64,000 nucleotides of DNA, taken from the NCBI RefSeq assembly GCF_014698835.1, contig NZ_JACJTU010000009.1:62001-126000 (forward strand). The letters are read 5' to 3'. The notes under the pieces were generated by a model. The model saw only the letters and a list, made by a program, of their open reading frames with translations, was not told the origin of the DNA and ran no database searches. The position numbers were made by a program, and so were the translations under genes. Shown in pieces: positions 28,901 through 36,896 of this stretch; the stretch's first letter is position 1; every line of letters starts with the position of its first letter. The stretch is from Nostoc paludosum FACHB-159 (GTDB lineage Bacteria > Cyanobacteriota > Cyanobacteriia > Cyanobacteriales > Nostocaceae).

Positions 28901-31572
28901 AAATGGAGATTCCAGATGATTTGGTGGGTGAATTACCGGGTTCAGAAACTTCAACTTTATTCCAGACAAGCTCAGAAGTTTTAGATACTGAAAATAATAA
29001 TTTAGAAACTGCTTTTGAATTTGCTGAAAACACAGATTTAGAAAACGCATATCTGAGTTTTCCGAATGATTTATTGTTTACAGAAACTCCTTTATTAGAA
29101 TTAGAAGAGAACCTAGCAACCATTGATTCGTTAACCGTAAATGAATTAACAGAAACAATTAGTTCTGAAAGTCGAGAAACAGATGAGAAGCTGGAAACAA
29201 ATTTATTTAATTTAGGAGAGACATTTGAAGCTGCACCAGTCTTAGAGTCGGAAAATGCTGTTGCTCTGACTGAAGAATTGACAGAAACAGAAACTGTTGA
29301 AGAAATTGCTCCAGAAGATGAATTTGCAAACTTGGAAGCATTATTAGGAGATGAATTAGCGCCTGTTCCCAAAGCTAAAGAGATACCAGAATTAGATTTT
29401 GCTGCCCTGGAAGAATTGTTGGGTACAGATAAAAATGAGGCTCCTGCATCTAGCGATGTCTACGACGGGCTAAGCCAACGCCAACCCTTAACTCAACCAA
29501 TCGCAGCGACAAATCCCCCTCCAGCAGCACGCGTAGATGAATTTAGCGATTTGGAGAAGTTGCTGGCAGAAGCAGATCAAACAATATCACACTCAGCACT
29601 GACAAAACCGAATACCACTAAAACTCCACGCCCCTCTACTCGTCGTACTGCGAGATTTGAAGAAACCATGAAAGTTCCAGTTAAGCAACTGGACGATATG
29701 AGTAATTTAGTTGGGGAGTTAGTGGTAAACCGCAATACCTTAGAGCAGGATCACGAACGGTTGCGGCAATCACTAGATAACTTGCTGATTCAGGTACAAC
29801 AACTCTCTGATGTGGGAGCGAGGATGCAAGAGTTGTACGAGCGATCGCTTTTAGAAGCTTCTCTGTTAGCCGGACGCAAAGCCAAAGAATCTGGCGTTCA
29901 TTCCCAGGACTCTAATTCCGACAGAGGTTTTAGCGAGCTAGAGATGGATCGCTTTACTCCCTTCCATACACTTTCTCAGCAGATGATTGAGCGCATTGTC
30001 CGAGTGCGTGAGTCAGCTAGCGACATTGATTTTGTCACCGAAGAAACCGAACGAGTAGCACGGCAATTCCGCCAGGTTACCACCCAGCTACAAGAGGGAC
30101 TCACAAGAGCGCGAATGGTGCCTTTCGCCCAAACTATCGATCGCTGGCGGCGAGGTGTGCGCGACAATGCCATCAAGTGTGGCAAACAAGTGGAGTTGGT
30201 AATTGAAGGTGGCGATACTTTAATTGACAAGATGATTTTAGATCATCTCAGCGATCCGCTAACGCACATGCTCAATAATGCGATCGCTCACGGTATCGAA
30301 ACGCCAGAGCAAAGACAAGCGGCTGGTAAGCCACCCGTAGGCATCATTACTATCCGTGCCTTCCACCAAGGTAACCAAACTGTGATTTCTGTGGGCGATG
30401 ACGGTGCAGGTATCGATCCGGCACGGGTTAAGGCTAAGGCAATCAAAATTGGTATGATTACCGAAGCTCAGGCGAAAAGCATATCTCGCCTGGAAGTGTA
30501 CGATTTACTATTCCAATCTGGTTTTAGCATCAAAGATCAGGCAGACGAAATTTCTGGTCGTGGTGTGGGTATGGACGTAGTGCGTTCTGCCATTAGCGAA
30601 ATTCGGGGTACAGTGAACACCGATTCTGCAATTGGCAAGGGAACCACTTTCACAATTCGTTTGCCACTGACTCTGAGTATTTGTAAAGCTCTGTGTTGTG
30701 TCTCGGATAGAGCCAGAATTGCTTTCCCGATGGATGGTGTAGAAGATACTCTCGATATCCCAGTTAAAAACATTCAGCATAACGCCAACGGACAATCATT
30801 TATTTCTTGGCGGGATACACTGCTGCCATTCCGACCTTTGAAGGAACTTTTAACCTTCAATCGCCAAATTAGTCGCGGTAACGTGTATGGCGGTAACCGA
30901 GATGATGATATGGTTTCTGTGGTTGTGGTGCGATCGGCAAATACGTTGATTGCCCTACAAATTGATTTGGTGTTGAGCGAACAAGAAATTGTAATTAAGC
31001 AATTTGAAGGGCCAGCACCTAAACCCATTGGGGTAGCTGGTGCTACAGTTCTGGGTGATGGTCGCATTATGCCCATCGCTGACGTGTTAGAAATCATCGA
31101 CATTTTCCAAGGACGAATTTCCACACAAATTGGTGGTAGTTCTTGGCAACAAAAATCTACTCCTACAGACACTCCTGCTGCGAAGATCGATCCAACTGTG
31201 CTGATTGTTGATGACTCAATTACAGTCCGAGAATTGCTATCTTTGACCTTCAACAAAGCAGGTTATCGCGTAGAACAAGCGCGTGACGGTCAAGAAGCTT
31301 GGGATAAACTCCGCTCCGGTCTGCCTTGCGACATCGTATTTTGCGACATTGAAATGCCCCGTTGCGATGGTCTGGAGTTACTCTCTCGCATTCAGAAAGA
31401 CTCTAACCTCAACCACTTACCCATTGCGATGCTCACCTCAAGAGGCGCAGACAAGCACAGACAAATGGCAGTTCAACTAGGTGCAAGTGGCTACTTTACC
31501 AAGCCTTATCTTGAAGAAGCACTACTGGAAGCTGCATCACGAATGCTTAAAGGAGAGAAACTAGTTAGCTAA
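25915..31572 (+). CDS. hmpE: HmpE, hybrid CheA-like histidine kinase
   Basis: At 1885 residues this is the kinase of the Hmp array. An N-terminal Hpt domain has its phospho-His at 49 (FRAAHSIKGGA). A ~1100-residue acidic low-complexity linker follows, with four nearly identical 51-residue repeats (28381-28956). The CheA dimerisation helix starts near 1252 (VKQLDDMSNLVGELVVNR). The HATPase_c N-box is near 1449 (LTHMLNNAIAHGIE), with G boxes DDGAGIDPA and GRGVGMDVV. A CheW-like domain comes next, then a C-terminal receiver from about 1761 with D near 1810 (FCDIEMPRCDG) and K in GYFTKPY. A dispersed GCGATGTCTACGACGGGCTA-type repeat lies in frame at 29453-29481. A rho-independent terminator closes the operon. 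Confidence 0.92.
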   Translation: MLPEQQQRILGYFIEEARDHLNTIEQGLLNLESTLNDPEMISEVFRAAHSIKGGAAMLGLTSIQHTSHRLEDCFKVLKEHPVQIDQKLESLFLGVSDTLKALLEHLSGPYGLSEETANTLMSETEPVFQWLNEHLEQLVKQGNSGVAGSSATEHGGSVENVSTLTELFLRRDIPSLAEDGHQESTEISFAVASQEVSSSASAKQNLDWNEFQTQVLQTLREMLQLFKQTTTSSTRQNLQECCHQLVKLGEAWNLSKWCGLCQAAASAIANPENTYLTLAKIVITEIKQAQELVLQGKEAEIAISQQLEALLNFAEIELLEISRDLVDEQSPAESIAQKTEDAQQLAITNLSEPIEELNFEEDTGDRASFELQQSPNAATEASFTFTLHEEVHPISKNHDPNGPEVGIAELNTLADLFEGETPDLDEPWHQEESLEITSTDELGIGFNTNETEDSDGDLSDLLSFDEDASNEPQTTTTAKTEDLSLLFGDNFLEKDNSEPRIQQNSATNVELSDINELDFNLDAGSEAILSELTEQKNEEIVPNNVDDNDVVADLLSLTVDDNELLIPGEVTQPENDTFASVELSSNQENTLNNLFLEAENKNWVEEITPSDYIELPQATGLSLDNLFADKEEHAVLPNSDSEIADLFDISSIDTSEFSPAEDDLSNFWSQEGTEESNDEFDTLSEANLENVLEDNLFSGSGDDIFTDNQHSNPSEIGSFDIEDFDLNLQDEEHLALALSLNAGDDLFEELTPTNSTILSEINEVATLEESAQLFAAHTVEEEIHSSSQQPETLDFIPEFTNQSPEISAVDSNQTSSELELSTFDENSQLLFEDVAVDNSTYIQMEIPDDLVGELPGSETSELTQAQPDDLFGSFDENPQLLFEDVAVDNSTYIQMEIPDDLVGELPGSETSELTQAQPDDLFGSFDENPQLLFEDVAVDNSTYIQMEIPDDLVGELPGSETSELTQAQPDDLFGSFDENPQLLFEDVVVDNSTYIQMEIPDDLVGELPGSETSTLFQTSSEVLDTENNNLETAFEFAENTDLENAYLSFPNDLLFTETPLLELEENLATIDSLTVNELTETISSESRETDEKLETNLFNLGETFEAAPVLESENAVALTEELTETETVEEIAPEDEFANLEALLGDELAPVPKAKEIPELDFAALEELLGTDKNEAPASSDVYDGLSQRQPLTQPIAATNPPPAARVDEFSDLEKLLAEADQTISHSALTKPNTTKTPRPSTRRTARFEETMKVPVKQLDDMSNLVGELVVNRNTLEQDHERLRQSLDNLLIQVQQLSDVGARMQELYERSLLEASLLAGRKAKESGVHSQDSNSDRGFSELEMDRFTPFHTLSQQMIERIVRVRESASDIDFVTEETERVARQFRQVTTQLQEGLTRARMVPFAQTIDRWRRGVRDNAIKCGKQVELVIEGGDTLIDKMILDHLSDPLTHMLNNAIAHGIETPEQRQAAGKPPVGIITIRAFHQGNQTVISVGDDGAGIDPARVKAKAIKIGMITEAQAKSISRLEVYDLLFQSGFSIKDQADEISGRGVGMDVVRSAISEIRGTVNTDSAIGKGTTFTIRLPLTLSICKALCCVSDRARIAFPMDGVEDTLDIPVKNIQHNANGQSFISWRDTLLPFRPLKELLTFNRQISRGNVYGGNRDDDMVSVVVVRSANTLIALQIDLVLSEQEIVIKQFEGPAPKPIGVAGATVLGDGRIMPIADVLEIIDIFQGRISTQIGGSSWQQKSTPTDTPAAKIDPTVLIVDDSITVRELLSLTFNKAGYRVEQARDGQEAWDKLRSGLPCDIVFCDIEMPRCDGLELLSRIQKDSNLNHLPIAMLTSRGADKHRQMAVQLGASGYFTKPYLEEALLEAASRMLKGEKLVS
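28381..28956 (+). repeat. Four tandem 153-bp repeats inside hmpE
   Basis: Repeat units start at 28381, 28534, 28687 and 28840. Each encodes 51 residues beginning FDENPQLLFEDVAVDNSTYI and ending QAQPDDLFGS; the last is incomplete. The copies differ at only a few bases (for example TCTCAG versus CCCCAG, GCGGTT versus GTGGTT), so the expansion is recent or homogenised. Confidence 0.95.
29453..29481. repeat. Dispersed 29-bp repeat in frame in hmpE
   Basis: GCGATGTCTACGACGGGC plus TAAGCCAACGC is about 27/29 identical to the reverse complement of 57718-57746, which lies between genes or just upstream of a Uma2 start. In hmpE it encodes SDVYDGLSQRQ. Confidence 0.8.
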
Positions 31573-31665
31573 ACCAACTAAAAGATTCGGATTTTACGTA
31601 GGCAAGACACTACAAAGCCCGATTTTATAGTACAATTGTCCTATAAAGTGAAATAGCACGTATCC

Positions 31666-31690
31666 GCCCCGGCTTTTGACGGGGCTTTTT
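31666..31690 (+). terminator. Rho-independent terminator of the hmp operon
   Basis: GCCCCG (31666-31671) pairs with CGGGGC (31680-31685) over an 8-nt loop and is followed by TTTTT. It lies about 95 nt after hmpE. Confidence 0.88.
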
Positions 31691-31702
31691 GTTTGAGAAC
31701 GA

Positions 31703-32281
31703 TTATCCAAAAATTGATTGTAGATTTAAAATAAAACCAGGGAGAACATCTTCACCAGATAAACTTGTGGGAAATTGTAAGACTTCAGGTGCTTGATTAG
31801 GACGATAAATTTCTACTTGTTTATCTTTGGGATTAATTAACCAACCCAGTTTTAACCCATTTGCTAAGTATTCGTGCATCTTAGTCTGAGTATCTTCTAA
31901 ATCGTCACTTTCAGAAACCAATTCCACAGCAAAATCTGGACACAAGGGGAGAAATTTTTTTCTTTGTTGTGGCGTGAGAGCATCCCATCTTTCTAACCTT
32001 ATCCAAGAAGCATCTGGGGAGCGAGTTGCACCATTAGGAAGTTTAAAACCAGTGGAAGAATCAAAAGCTTTCCCTAAATTATTTTTGTTGTGCCAAAACC
32101 AGAGTTGTCCTAATAAATCAAAATTACGATTACCCGTTTCTCCTCCTGTGGGTGGCATGATTACTAATTCTCCTTGAGCCGTTAATTCCAAACGCAAATC
32201 TTTATTGACAGCAATAATTTGTTCAAATTGCTCATCCGTAAATTGGAGATTAGCCGGTAACTGTAAAGTTAAAACAGTCAT
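31703..32281 (-). CDS. Uma2 family (DUF820) putative endonuclease
   Basis: Uma2 proteins have a restriction endonuclease-like PD-(D/E)XK fold and are very abundant in cyanobacteria, but their substrate and role are unproven. Visible motifs are RLELTAQGELVIMPPTGGETG, SPDASWI, PDFAVELVSESD and the LGWLINPKDKQVEIYRP block. The start at 32281 (MTVLTLQLP) is chosen because Uma2 proteins usually begin shortly before LTDEQFEQI-like sequence; a longer frame reaches 32332. The gene converges on hmpE. Confidence 0.82.
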   Translation of the reverse strand: MTVLTLQLPANLQFTDEQFEQIIAVNKDLRLELTAQGELVIMPPTGGETGNRNFDLLGQLWFWHNKNNLGKAFDSSTGFKLPNGATRSPDASWIRLERWDALTPQQRKKFLPLCPDFAVELVSESDDLEDTQTKMHEYLANGLKLGWLINPKDKQVEIYRPNQAPEVLQFPTSLSGEDVLPGFILNLQSIFG

Positions 32282-32464
32282 AATTAATTTGTCTCCACTC
32301 AATCGCATAATTACTTCATTGGTCATTAGCAAAGAACGAGCTACTAATGACTAATGACAGTCTTAAGCAAATAATCTACAACTTGGGCATACATTCGCAT
32401 AGTATATACTCCAAATCTGGGTCTATGTTTGTAAGATGTAAAATAGTACTTTTAACCTGATATT

Positions 32465-34534
32465 ATGCCGTCGTCTGAAAAATCTCTCACTTACCCATCC
32501 AGCCACAAGAGCGATCGAGTCGATAATTATCACGGTACTGTAGTTGCAGATCCCTACCGTTGGTTAGAAAATCCTGATTCCCCAGAAACAAGGGTTTGGA
32601 TTGAATCACAAAATCAAGTTACTTTTGGCTACTTGGGTGAAATTTCGGCTAGGGAAAAAATTAAACAACGCCTGACGAAACTGTGGGATTATGAAAAATA
32701 CAGTATCCCTTTTAAAGAAGGCGAACAATACTTTTATTTTAAAAATGATGGGTTGCAAAATCAAAGTGTCCTTTACACACTGAAATCTCTCGATGCTGAA
32801 CCTAGAGTTTTACTCGATCCGAATAAATTATCAGAAGATGGTACTGTTGCGCTTTCGGGATTATCCATTAGTGAAGATGGTAAACTTTTAGCTTATGGTA
32901 TATCGACATCTGGTTCTGATTGGCAAGAGTGGAAAGTCCGGGATATTGAAACTGGAGAAGACTTACAAGACCATTTGAAATGGATTAAATTTTCTGGTGC
33001 ATCTTGGACACACGATCGCCAAGGTTTTTTCTACAGTCGCTACGATGAACCGAATGAACAAAGTCGATTGGAAGATGTTAATTTTTATCAAAAACTTTAC
33101 TATCATCAACTAGGTAAACCCCAATCAGAAGATGTACTAATTTACCATCGTCCTGACCAAAAAGAATGGGGTTTTAGTGGTGGTGTAACTGAAGATGGGC
33201 GCTATCTCATAATTTCTGTTTGGCTGGGAACTGATTCTAAAAATTTAGTTTTCTACAAAGACTTGGCTAATCCCAATGCTGAAGTTGTAGAACTAATTAA
33301 CGAGTTTGAGGCAAATTACAGCTTTATCGATAATGATGGTAGCGTCTTTTATTTTCGCACAGATTTAAATGCCCCACGGGGAAGATTAATTGCCATTGAT
33401 ACTAACAACCCTGCACCAGAAAATTGGCAAGAAATTATTCCCCAGTCAGCAGAAACTTTGGAAAGTATTGGTATTCTCAATAACCAATTGGTTGCTGATT
33501 ATTTGAAAGATGCTCACACCCAAATTAAAATTTTTGACCTCAAGGGTGAATTTATACGCGAGGTAGAATTACCGGGACTTGGTTCCGCAGATGGCTTTGG
33601 TGGTAAGCGTTACGACACTGAAACTTTTTATAATTTTACTAGCTTTACCATACCAGAAACTATTTATCGCTACGATATGGTAACTGGAAAAAGCGAGGTT
33701 TTCCGTGCCCCAAAGGTAGATTTTAATCCTGATGATTATGAGACAAAACAAGTCTTTTATCACAGCAAAGATGGTACTAGAGTGCCAATGTTTATCACTC
33801 ACAAGAAAGGCATTAAATTGGATGGGAATAACCCGACTTATCTTTATGCTTATGGTGGTTTTAATATTTCCATGACACCTGGTTTTTCTGTGAGTTTGTT
33901 GGTGTGGATGGAGATGGGTGGTGTCTATGCAATGCCGAATTTACGTGGTGGTGGTGAGTATGGCGAAGAATGGCATCAAGGAGGAATGAAAGAGAAAAAA
34001 CAGAACGTCTTCGATGATTTTATTGGGGCGGCTGAGTGGTTAATTGCTAACAAGTATACTAAAACTGATAAGCTGGCGATCGCAGGTGGAAGTAACGGTG
34101 GTTTATTAGTGGGTGCTTGTATGACCCAGCGTCCCGATTTGTTTGGTGCAGCTTTACCAGCAGTCGGCGTTATGGATATGTTGCGATTCCACAAATTTAC
34201 CATCGGCTGGGCTTGGACTGCTGAATATGGTTCCCCAGATAATCCAGAAGAATTTCCTGCGTTGTATGCTTATTCACCATTGCACAATCTCAAACCAGAC
34301 ACAGCTTACCCAGCAACCTTGATTACTACAGCCGACCACGACGACCGCGTTGTTCCCGCTCATAGTTTCAAATTTGCCGCAGCTTTGCAAGCAAATCACC
34401 GAGGTGATGCGCCAGTGTTAATTAGGATTGAAACTAAAGCAGGACATGGAGCAGGTAAACCCACAGCTAAAATTATCGAAGAAGCCGCCGATAAATGGGC
34501 TTTTTTGGTGCGTACTTTAAATGTTGAAGTTTAG
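32465..34534 (+). CDS. Prolyl oligopeptidase (S9A serine peptidase)
   Basis: This 689-residue cytosolic peptidase cleaves after proline in short peptides. The N-terminal propeller begins YPSSHKSDRVDNYHGTVVADPYRWLEN. The C-terminal alpha/beta-hydrolase domain has catalytic Ser at about 543 (AGGSNGGLL), Asp in TADHDDRVVPAHS (about 625-630) and His at about 661 (KAGHGAGKP), with the substrate-pocket NLRGGGEYGEEWH loop. The length is normal and there is no signal peptide. It is monocistronic. Confidence 0.95.
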   Translation: MPSSEKSLTYPSSHKSDRVDNYHGTVVADPYRWLENPDSPETRVWIESQNQVTFGYLGEISAREKIKQRLTKLWDYEKYSIPFKEGEQYFYFKNDGLQNQSVLYTLKSLDAEPRVLLDPNKLSEDGTVALSGLSISEDGKLLAYGISTSGSDWQEWKVRDIETGEDLQDHLKWIKFSGASWTHDRQGFFYSRYDEPNEQSRLEDVNFYQKLYYHQLGKPQSEDVLIYHRPDQKEWGFSGGVTEDGRYLIISVWLGTDSKNLVFYKDLANPNAEVVELINEFEANYSFIDNDGSVFYFRTDLNAPRGRLIAIDTNNPAPENWQEIIPQSAETLESIGILNNQLVADYLKDAHTQIKIFDLKGEFIREVELPGLGSADGFGGKRYDTETFYNFTSFTIPETIYRYDMVTGKSEVFRAPKVDFNPDDYETKQVFYHSKDGTRVPMFITHKKGIKLDGNNPTYLYAYGGFNISMTPGFSVSLLVWMEMGGVYAMPNLRGGGEYGEEWHQGGMKEKKQNVFDDFIGAAEWLIANKYTKTDKLAIAGGSNGGLLVGACMTQRPDLFGAALPAVGVMDMLRFHKFTIGWAWTAEYGSPDNPEEFPALYAYSPLHNLKPDTAYPATLITTADHDDRVVPAHSFKFAAALQANHRGDAPVLIRIETKAGHGAGKPTAKIIEEAADKWAFLVRTLNVEV

Positions 34535-34848
34535 AAGAATATAATCGCAAAGGCGCAAAGTTTTTTCTTGGAGACTTTGTACGGCAGTTGCTCATAGGGG
34601 GAACCCGGAACCCCCTACGTACCTGTCATACCGTTTCACTTAAAACAAAATAAATTCGGTGATTTCCTGATTCTTCGGTTAACTACGTAGTCGCAGATTT
34701 GTTTGTACTTCCGGCACAATGGCATCTTGGATTTGACTTTGTATTCGAGTGCCGTGCCGTAACATTCAAGCTCTGCCGTTAAATGTGCGTTCTTTATTTA
34801 TTTCTTCGGTTGCCTCCCTTGTCGCTCCTGGTGTCACACTTTTGTTAA
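34535..34848. other. Intergenic region at a rearranged junction
   Basis: No supported gene. It includes the DNA into which the truncated HU frame runs. A + strand ORF of 65 codons (34749-34946) overlaps the HU gene antisense and is not credible. Confidence 0.4.
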
Positions 34849-35076
34849 TTAACCGTGTTCGGGATACAGAAGCTGAACATTGGTTTTCGGATTACGCCCT
34901 TCGCGTTCTGAGCGATCGCGTCGCTCGAATGACCCAAAACCAATGAGCGTTACCTTTTCACCATTAGCTACAGCTTCGGTAACAACTGACAAAAAAGCAC
35001 TAATGACTTCATCGGCTTGCTTTTTTGTGATGTTGGTCTTTGCTGCGACAGCATCCACTAATTCGCCTTTGTTCAT
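34849..35076 (-). pseudogene. HU-type DNA-binding protein, 3' truncated
   Basis: The first ~64 residues (MNKGELVDAVAAKTNITKKQ through FGSFERRDRSEREGRNPKT) are a typical HU/IHF N-terminus with the start of the DNA-binding arm. After NPKT the expected G-x-x-(M/I)-x-IPA...FKxGKxLK ending is missing and replaced by NVQLLYPEHG and a stop, leaving 75 residues instead of about 90-95. The break near 34880 looks like a recombination junction. It may be inactive, since part of the arm and the C-terminal helix are gone. It diverges from the RibD-like gene at 35156. Confidence 0.75.
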
Positions 35077-35155
35077 AAATGGACATTTGTATAGTACTTA
35101 TGTACCATAAAGAGGCTGAATATGAACCTAATTCATCACAAAGGAGAATACGACA

Positions 35156-35728
35156 ATGAGAAAATTAAAACTTCAAATACAAATGACCCTTGACGGATAC
35201 ATTGCCGGACTAAATGGCGAAATGGACTTTATGGCGTGGAATTGGGACGACGAATTAAAACAATATGTCAAAGATATAACTGAACCTGTTGACTGCATTA
35301 TTCTTGGACGAAAACTTGCCGAAGGGTTCATTCCTTACTGGGGTAGCGTAGCTGCAAATCCTGATGACCCGGAGTTTACATCTGGTAAGAAATTTACGGA
35401 GACACACAAAGTTGTTTTTACCAAAACGCTTGATAAATCAAAATGGGACAATACCGTTTTAGCAAAAGGCAACCTTGTTGACGAAATCACTAAATTAAAA
35501 AAACAAGACGGTAACGACATTATCGCTTATGGCGGTGCGACCTTTGTATCGGTTCTAATAAAACAAGGATTGATTGACGAGTTTCATTTATTCATTAATC
35601 CAATTGCAATTGGTGACGGAATGGCAATTTTCAAAGAACTTGATAGCAAACAATATCTGACATTAGTAAAAGCTACATCATTTGACTGTGGAATTGTTGT
35701 TATCAATTACGAGCCGAAACGCGACTAA
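35156..35728 (+). CDS. Dihydrofolate reductase/RibD C-terminal-like reductase, probably acquired
   Basis: The 190-residue protein has the RibD-C/DHFR-like fold signatures: LQIQMTLDGYIAG at the start, CIILGRKLAEGF, KVVFTKTLD, DIIAYGGATFVSVLIKQGLID and FHLFINPIAIGDGMAIF. Relatives are NADPH-dependent reductases of unknown substrate. A strong ribosome binding site (AAAGGAG) precedes the ATG. Codon choice is rich in AAA/GAC and HIP1 octamers are absent. The protein style resembles homologues I associate with Bacteroidetes and Firmicutes, and it is flanked by a truncated HU and IS debris. Horizontal acquisition is my inference. Confidence 0.8.
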   Translation: MRKLKLQIQMTLDGYIAGLNGEMDFMAWNWDDELKQYVKDITEPVDCIILGRKLAEGFIPYWGSVAANPDDPEFTSGKKFTETHKVVFTKTLDKSKWDNTVLAKGNLVDEITKLKKQDGNDIIAYGGATFVSVLIKQGLIDEFHLFINPIAIGDGMAIFKELDSKQYLTLVKATSFDCGIVVINYEPKRD

Positions 35729-35756
35729 ATATGAGGTGAATAATATTATATGACTG

Positions 35757-35839
35757 TACTTAGGGCTTGCTGAAAAAGTAATAAAAAAGCAAGATCAGGA
35801 TTGGTTAATTATTCAAGCAAGCCCTAAGTATAAGTTTTT
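35757..35839. mobile_element. IS/MITE terminal inverted repeats
   Basis: TACTTAGGGCTTGCTGAA (35757-35774) is matched, with one extra base, by inverted TTCAAGCAAGCCCTAAGTA (35812-35830). The ~75-bp palindrome looks like abutting or minimal IS ends and lies just beyond the 3' end of the transposase remnant. Confidence 0.6.
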
Positions 35840-35902
35840 ATTGTTTTTAATTAGCTCAAATATAACTTTCAATCATATTAGACCGGAAAAAAGGTGTATC
35901 TT

Positions 35903-36118
35903 TCAAAAAATACACAAAAAAGCACTCAATAACCGTGATAGATGAGTAGATAGATTCATCACTAAAAAAGTCATAGCAATTGCAGTAAGAGAAGTATGAG
36001 AAAGTTTCGCCATCACTCTATTCAGGCTGAATCTTCTTTTACCTTGTTCAAACTTTCCCTCAATAGAATTACGAATCATTTCGTCGTCTAAAGCTTGCTT
36101 CTTTTTTTCTTTTTTTTG
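35903..36118 (-). pseudogene. IS5-type transposase, C-terminal remnant
   Basis: Reading the minus strand toward the stop at 35903-35905, the frame gives QALDDEMIRNSIEGKFEQGK, RRFSLNRVMAKLSHTSLTAI, then a hydrophobic tail ending FLCIF. R-N-x-I-E-G-K-F-x-Q-G-K-R-R-F is the end of the DDE domain of IS5/IS4-group transposases common in cyanobacteria. Everything upstream of it (catalytic Asp residues and N-terminus) is missing, so it is a dead fragment. Confidence 0.82.
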
Positions 36119-36132
36119 ATAGTTTCAAAACT

Positions 36133-36687
36133 TCATTGTTGCCATTCATCGCCCAAAATAGCGAACCATAGTTCATCTACCCACTCGCCTTTAAACCACA
36201 AACTTTTAATAAAGTGTCCTTCGCGCCTCATACCAACTCGCTTTAAAAGTTTAGCGGATGCGATGTTTGCACGATCGCAGTTTGCACGTACACGATGCAG
36301 TTTGTATTCTGTAAATAAATATTCGAGTAACTTAGTTACAGCTTCAGTTGCATAGCCTTTACCTTGGTGCGATCGCATCAGCGTGAAGCCAATTTCCGCC
36401 TGCCGTCCGTCATCAGCTAAAATGCAGAAGGCGCAGTCACCAATCATTTCGTCTGTATCCTTCAGTTCAATGGCTAGCTGATACCACTCACCTAATACGC
36501 CTGGTGTTGAATGCTTCATTAATTGTATAAATTTCAACGCTTCTACTTCTGGGTAAGGCGTATCCCAACTTTGATACTTCGCCACTTGGGGATCGGAGCG
36601 ATAGGACAAAAACGCCACTATGTCGCTATCCTGAAATCCACGTAACACCAACCGTGGTGTTTCCAACCGTATGGGAACTTGAGACAT
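36133..36687 (-). CDS. GNAT family N-acetyltransferase (RimJ/RimL-like)
   Basis: The 184-residue protein shows the GNAT order: IRLETPRLVLRGFQDSD, IGDCAFCI, EIGFTLMRSHQGKGYATEAV (acetyl-CoA loop Q-G-K-G-Y-A) and HRVRANCDRANIASAKLLKRVGMRREGHF. RimJ/L relatives acetylate N-termini of ribosomal proteins or small molecules; the substrate is not deducible. It is followed within 20 nt by the transposase remnant, so an IS landed beside it. Confidence 0.9.
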   Translation of the reverse strand: MSQVPIRLETPRLVLRGFQDSDIVAFLSYRSDPQVAKYQSWDTPYPEVEALKFIQLMKHSTPGVLGEWYQLAIELKDTDEMIGDCAFCILADDGRQAEIGFTLMRSHQGKGYATEAVTKLLEYLFTEYKLHRVRANCDRANIASAKLLKRVGMRREGHFIKSLWFKGEWVDELWFAILGDEWQQ

Positions 36688-36896
36688 GAATTAGGATGAA
36701 ATAATTACTAGTTTATAAAATCGCTCATTTAACTAGTAAGTAAAAAAAACTGTGGCAATAAAACGCTGATTTACTTTCTGGTTTTTGCTCACCGAAATCC
36801 AAAATTAAAAATTAGAGGTTTTTCAACTTTGTCAAAACTTGGCATTTCTTCTGAAATTGTGTTTCATCAACTTAAATTTTTCATTTCCCACTGCTT

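Noticed and set aside
28373..29050. 225-codon minus-strand ORF with repeated segments
   Set aside because: It is the antisense shadow of the four 153-bp repeats of hmpE; its length is due to repeat copying.
34749..35110. Two + strand ORFs over the HU gene
   Set aside because: Antisense to the clear HU N-terminal sequence.
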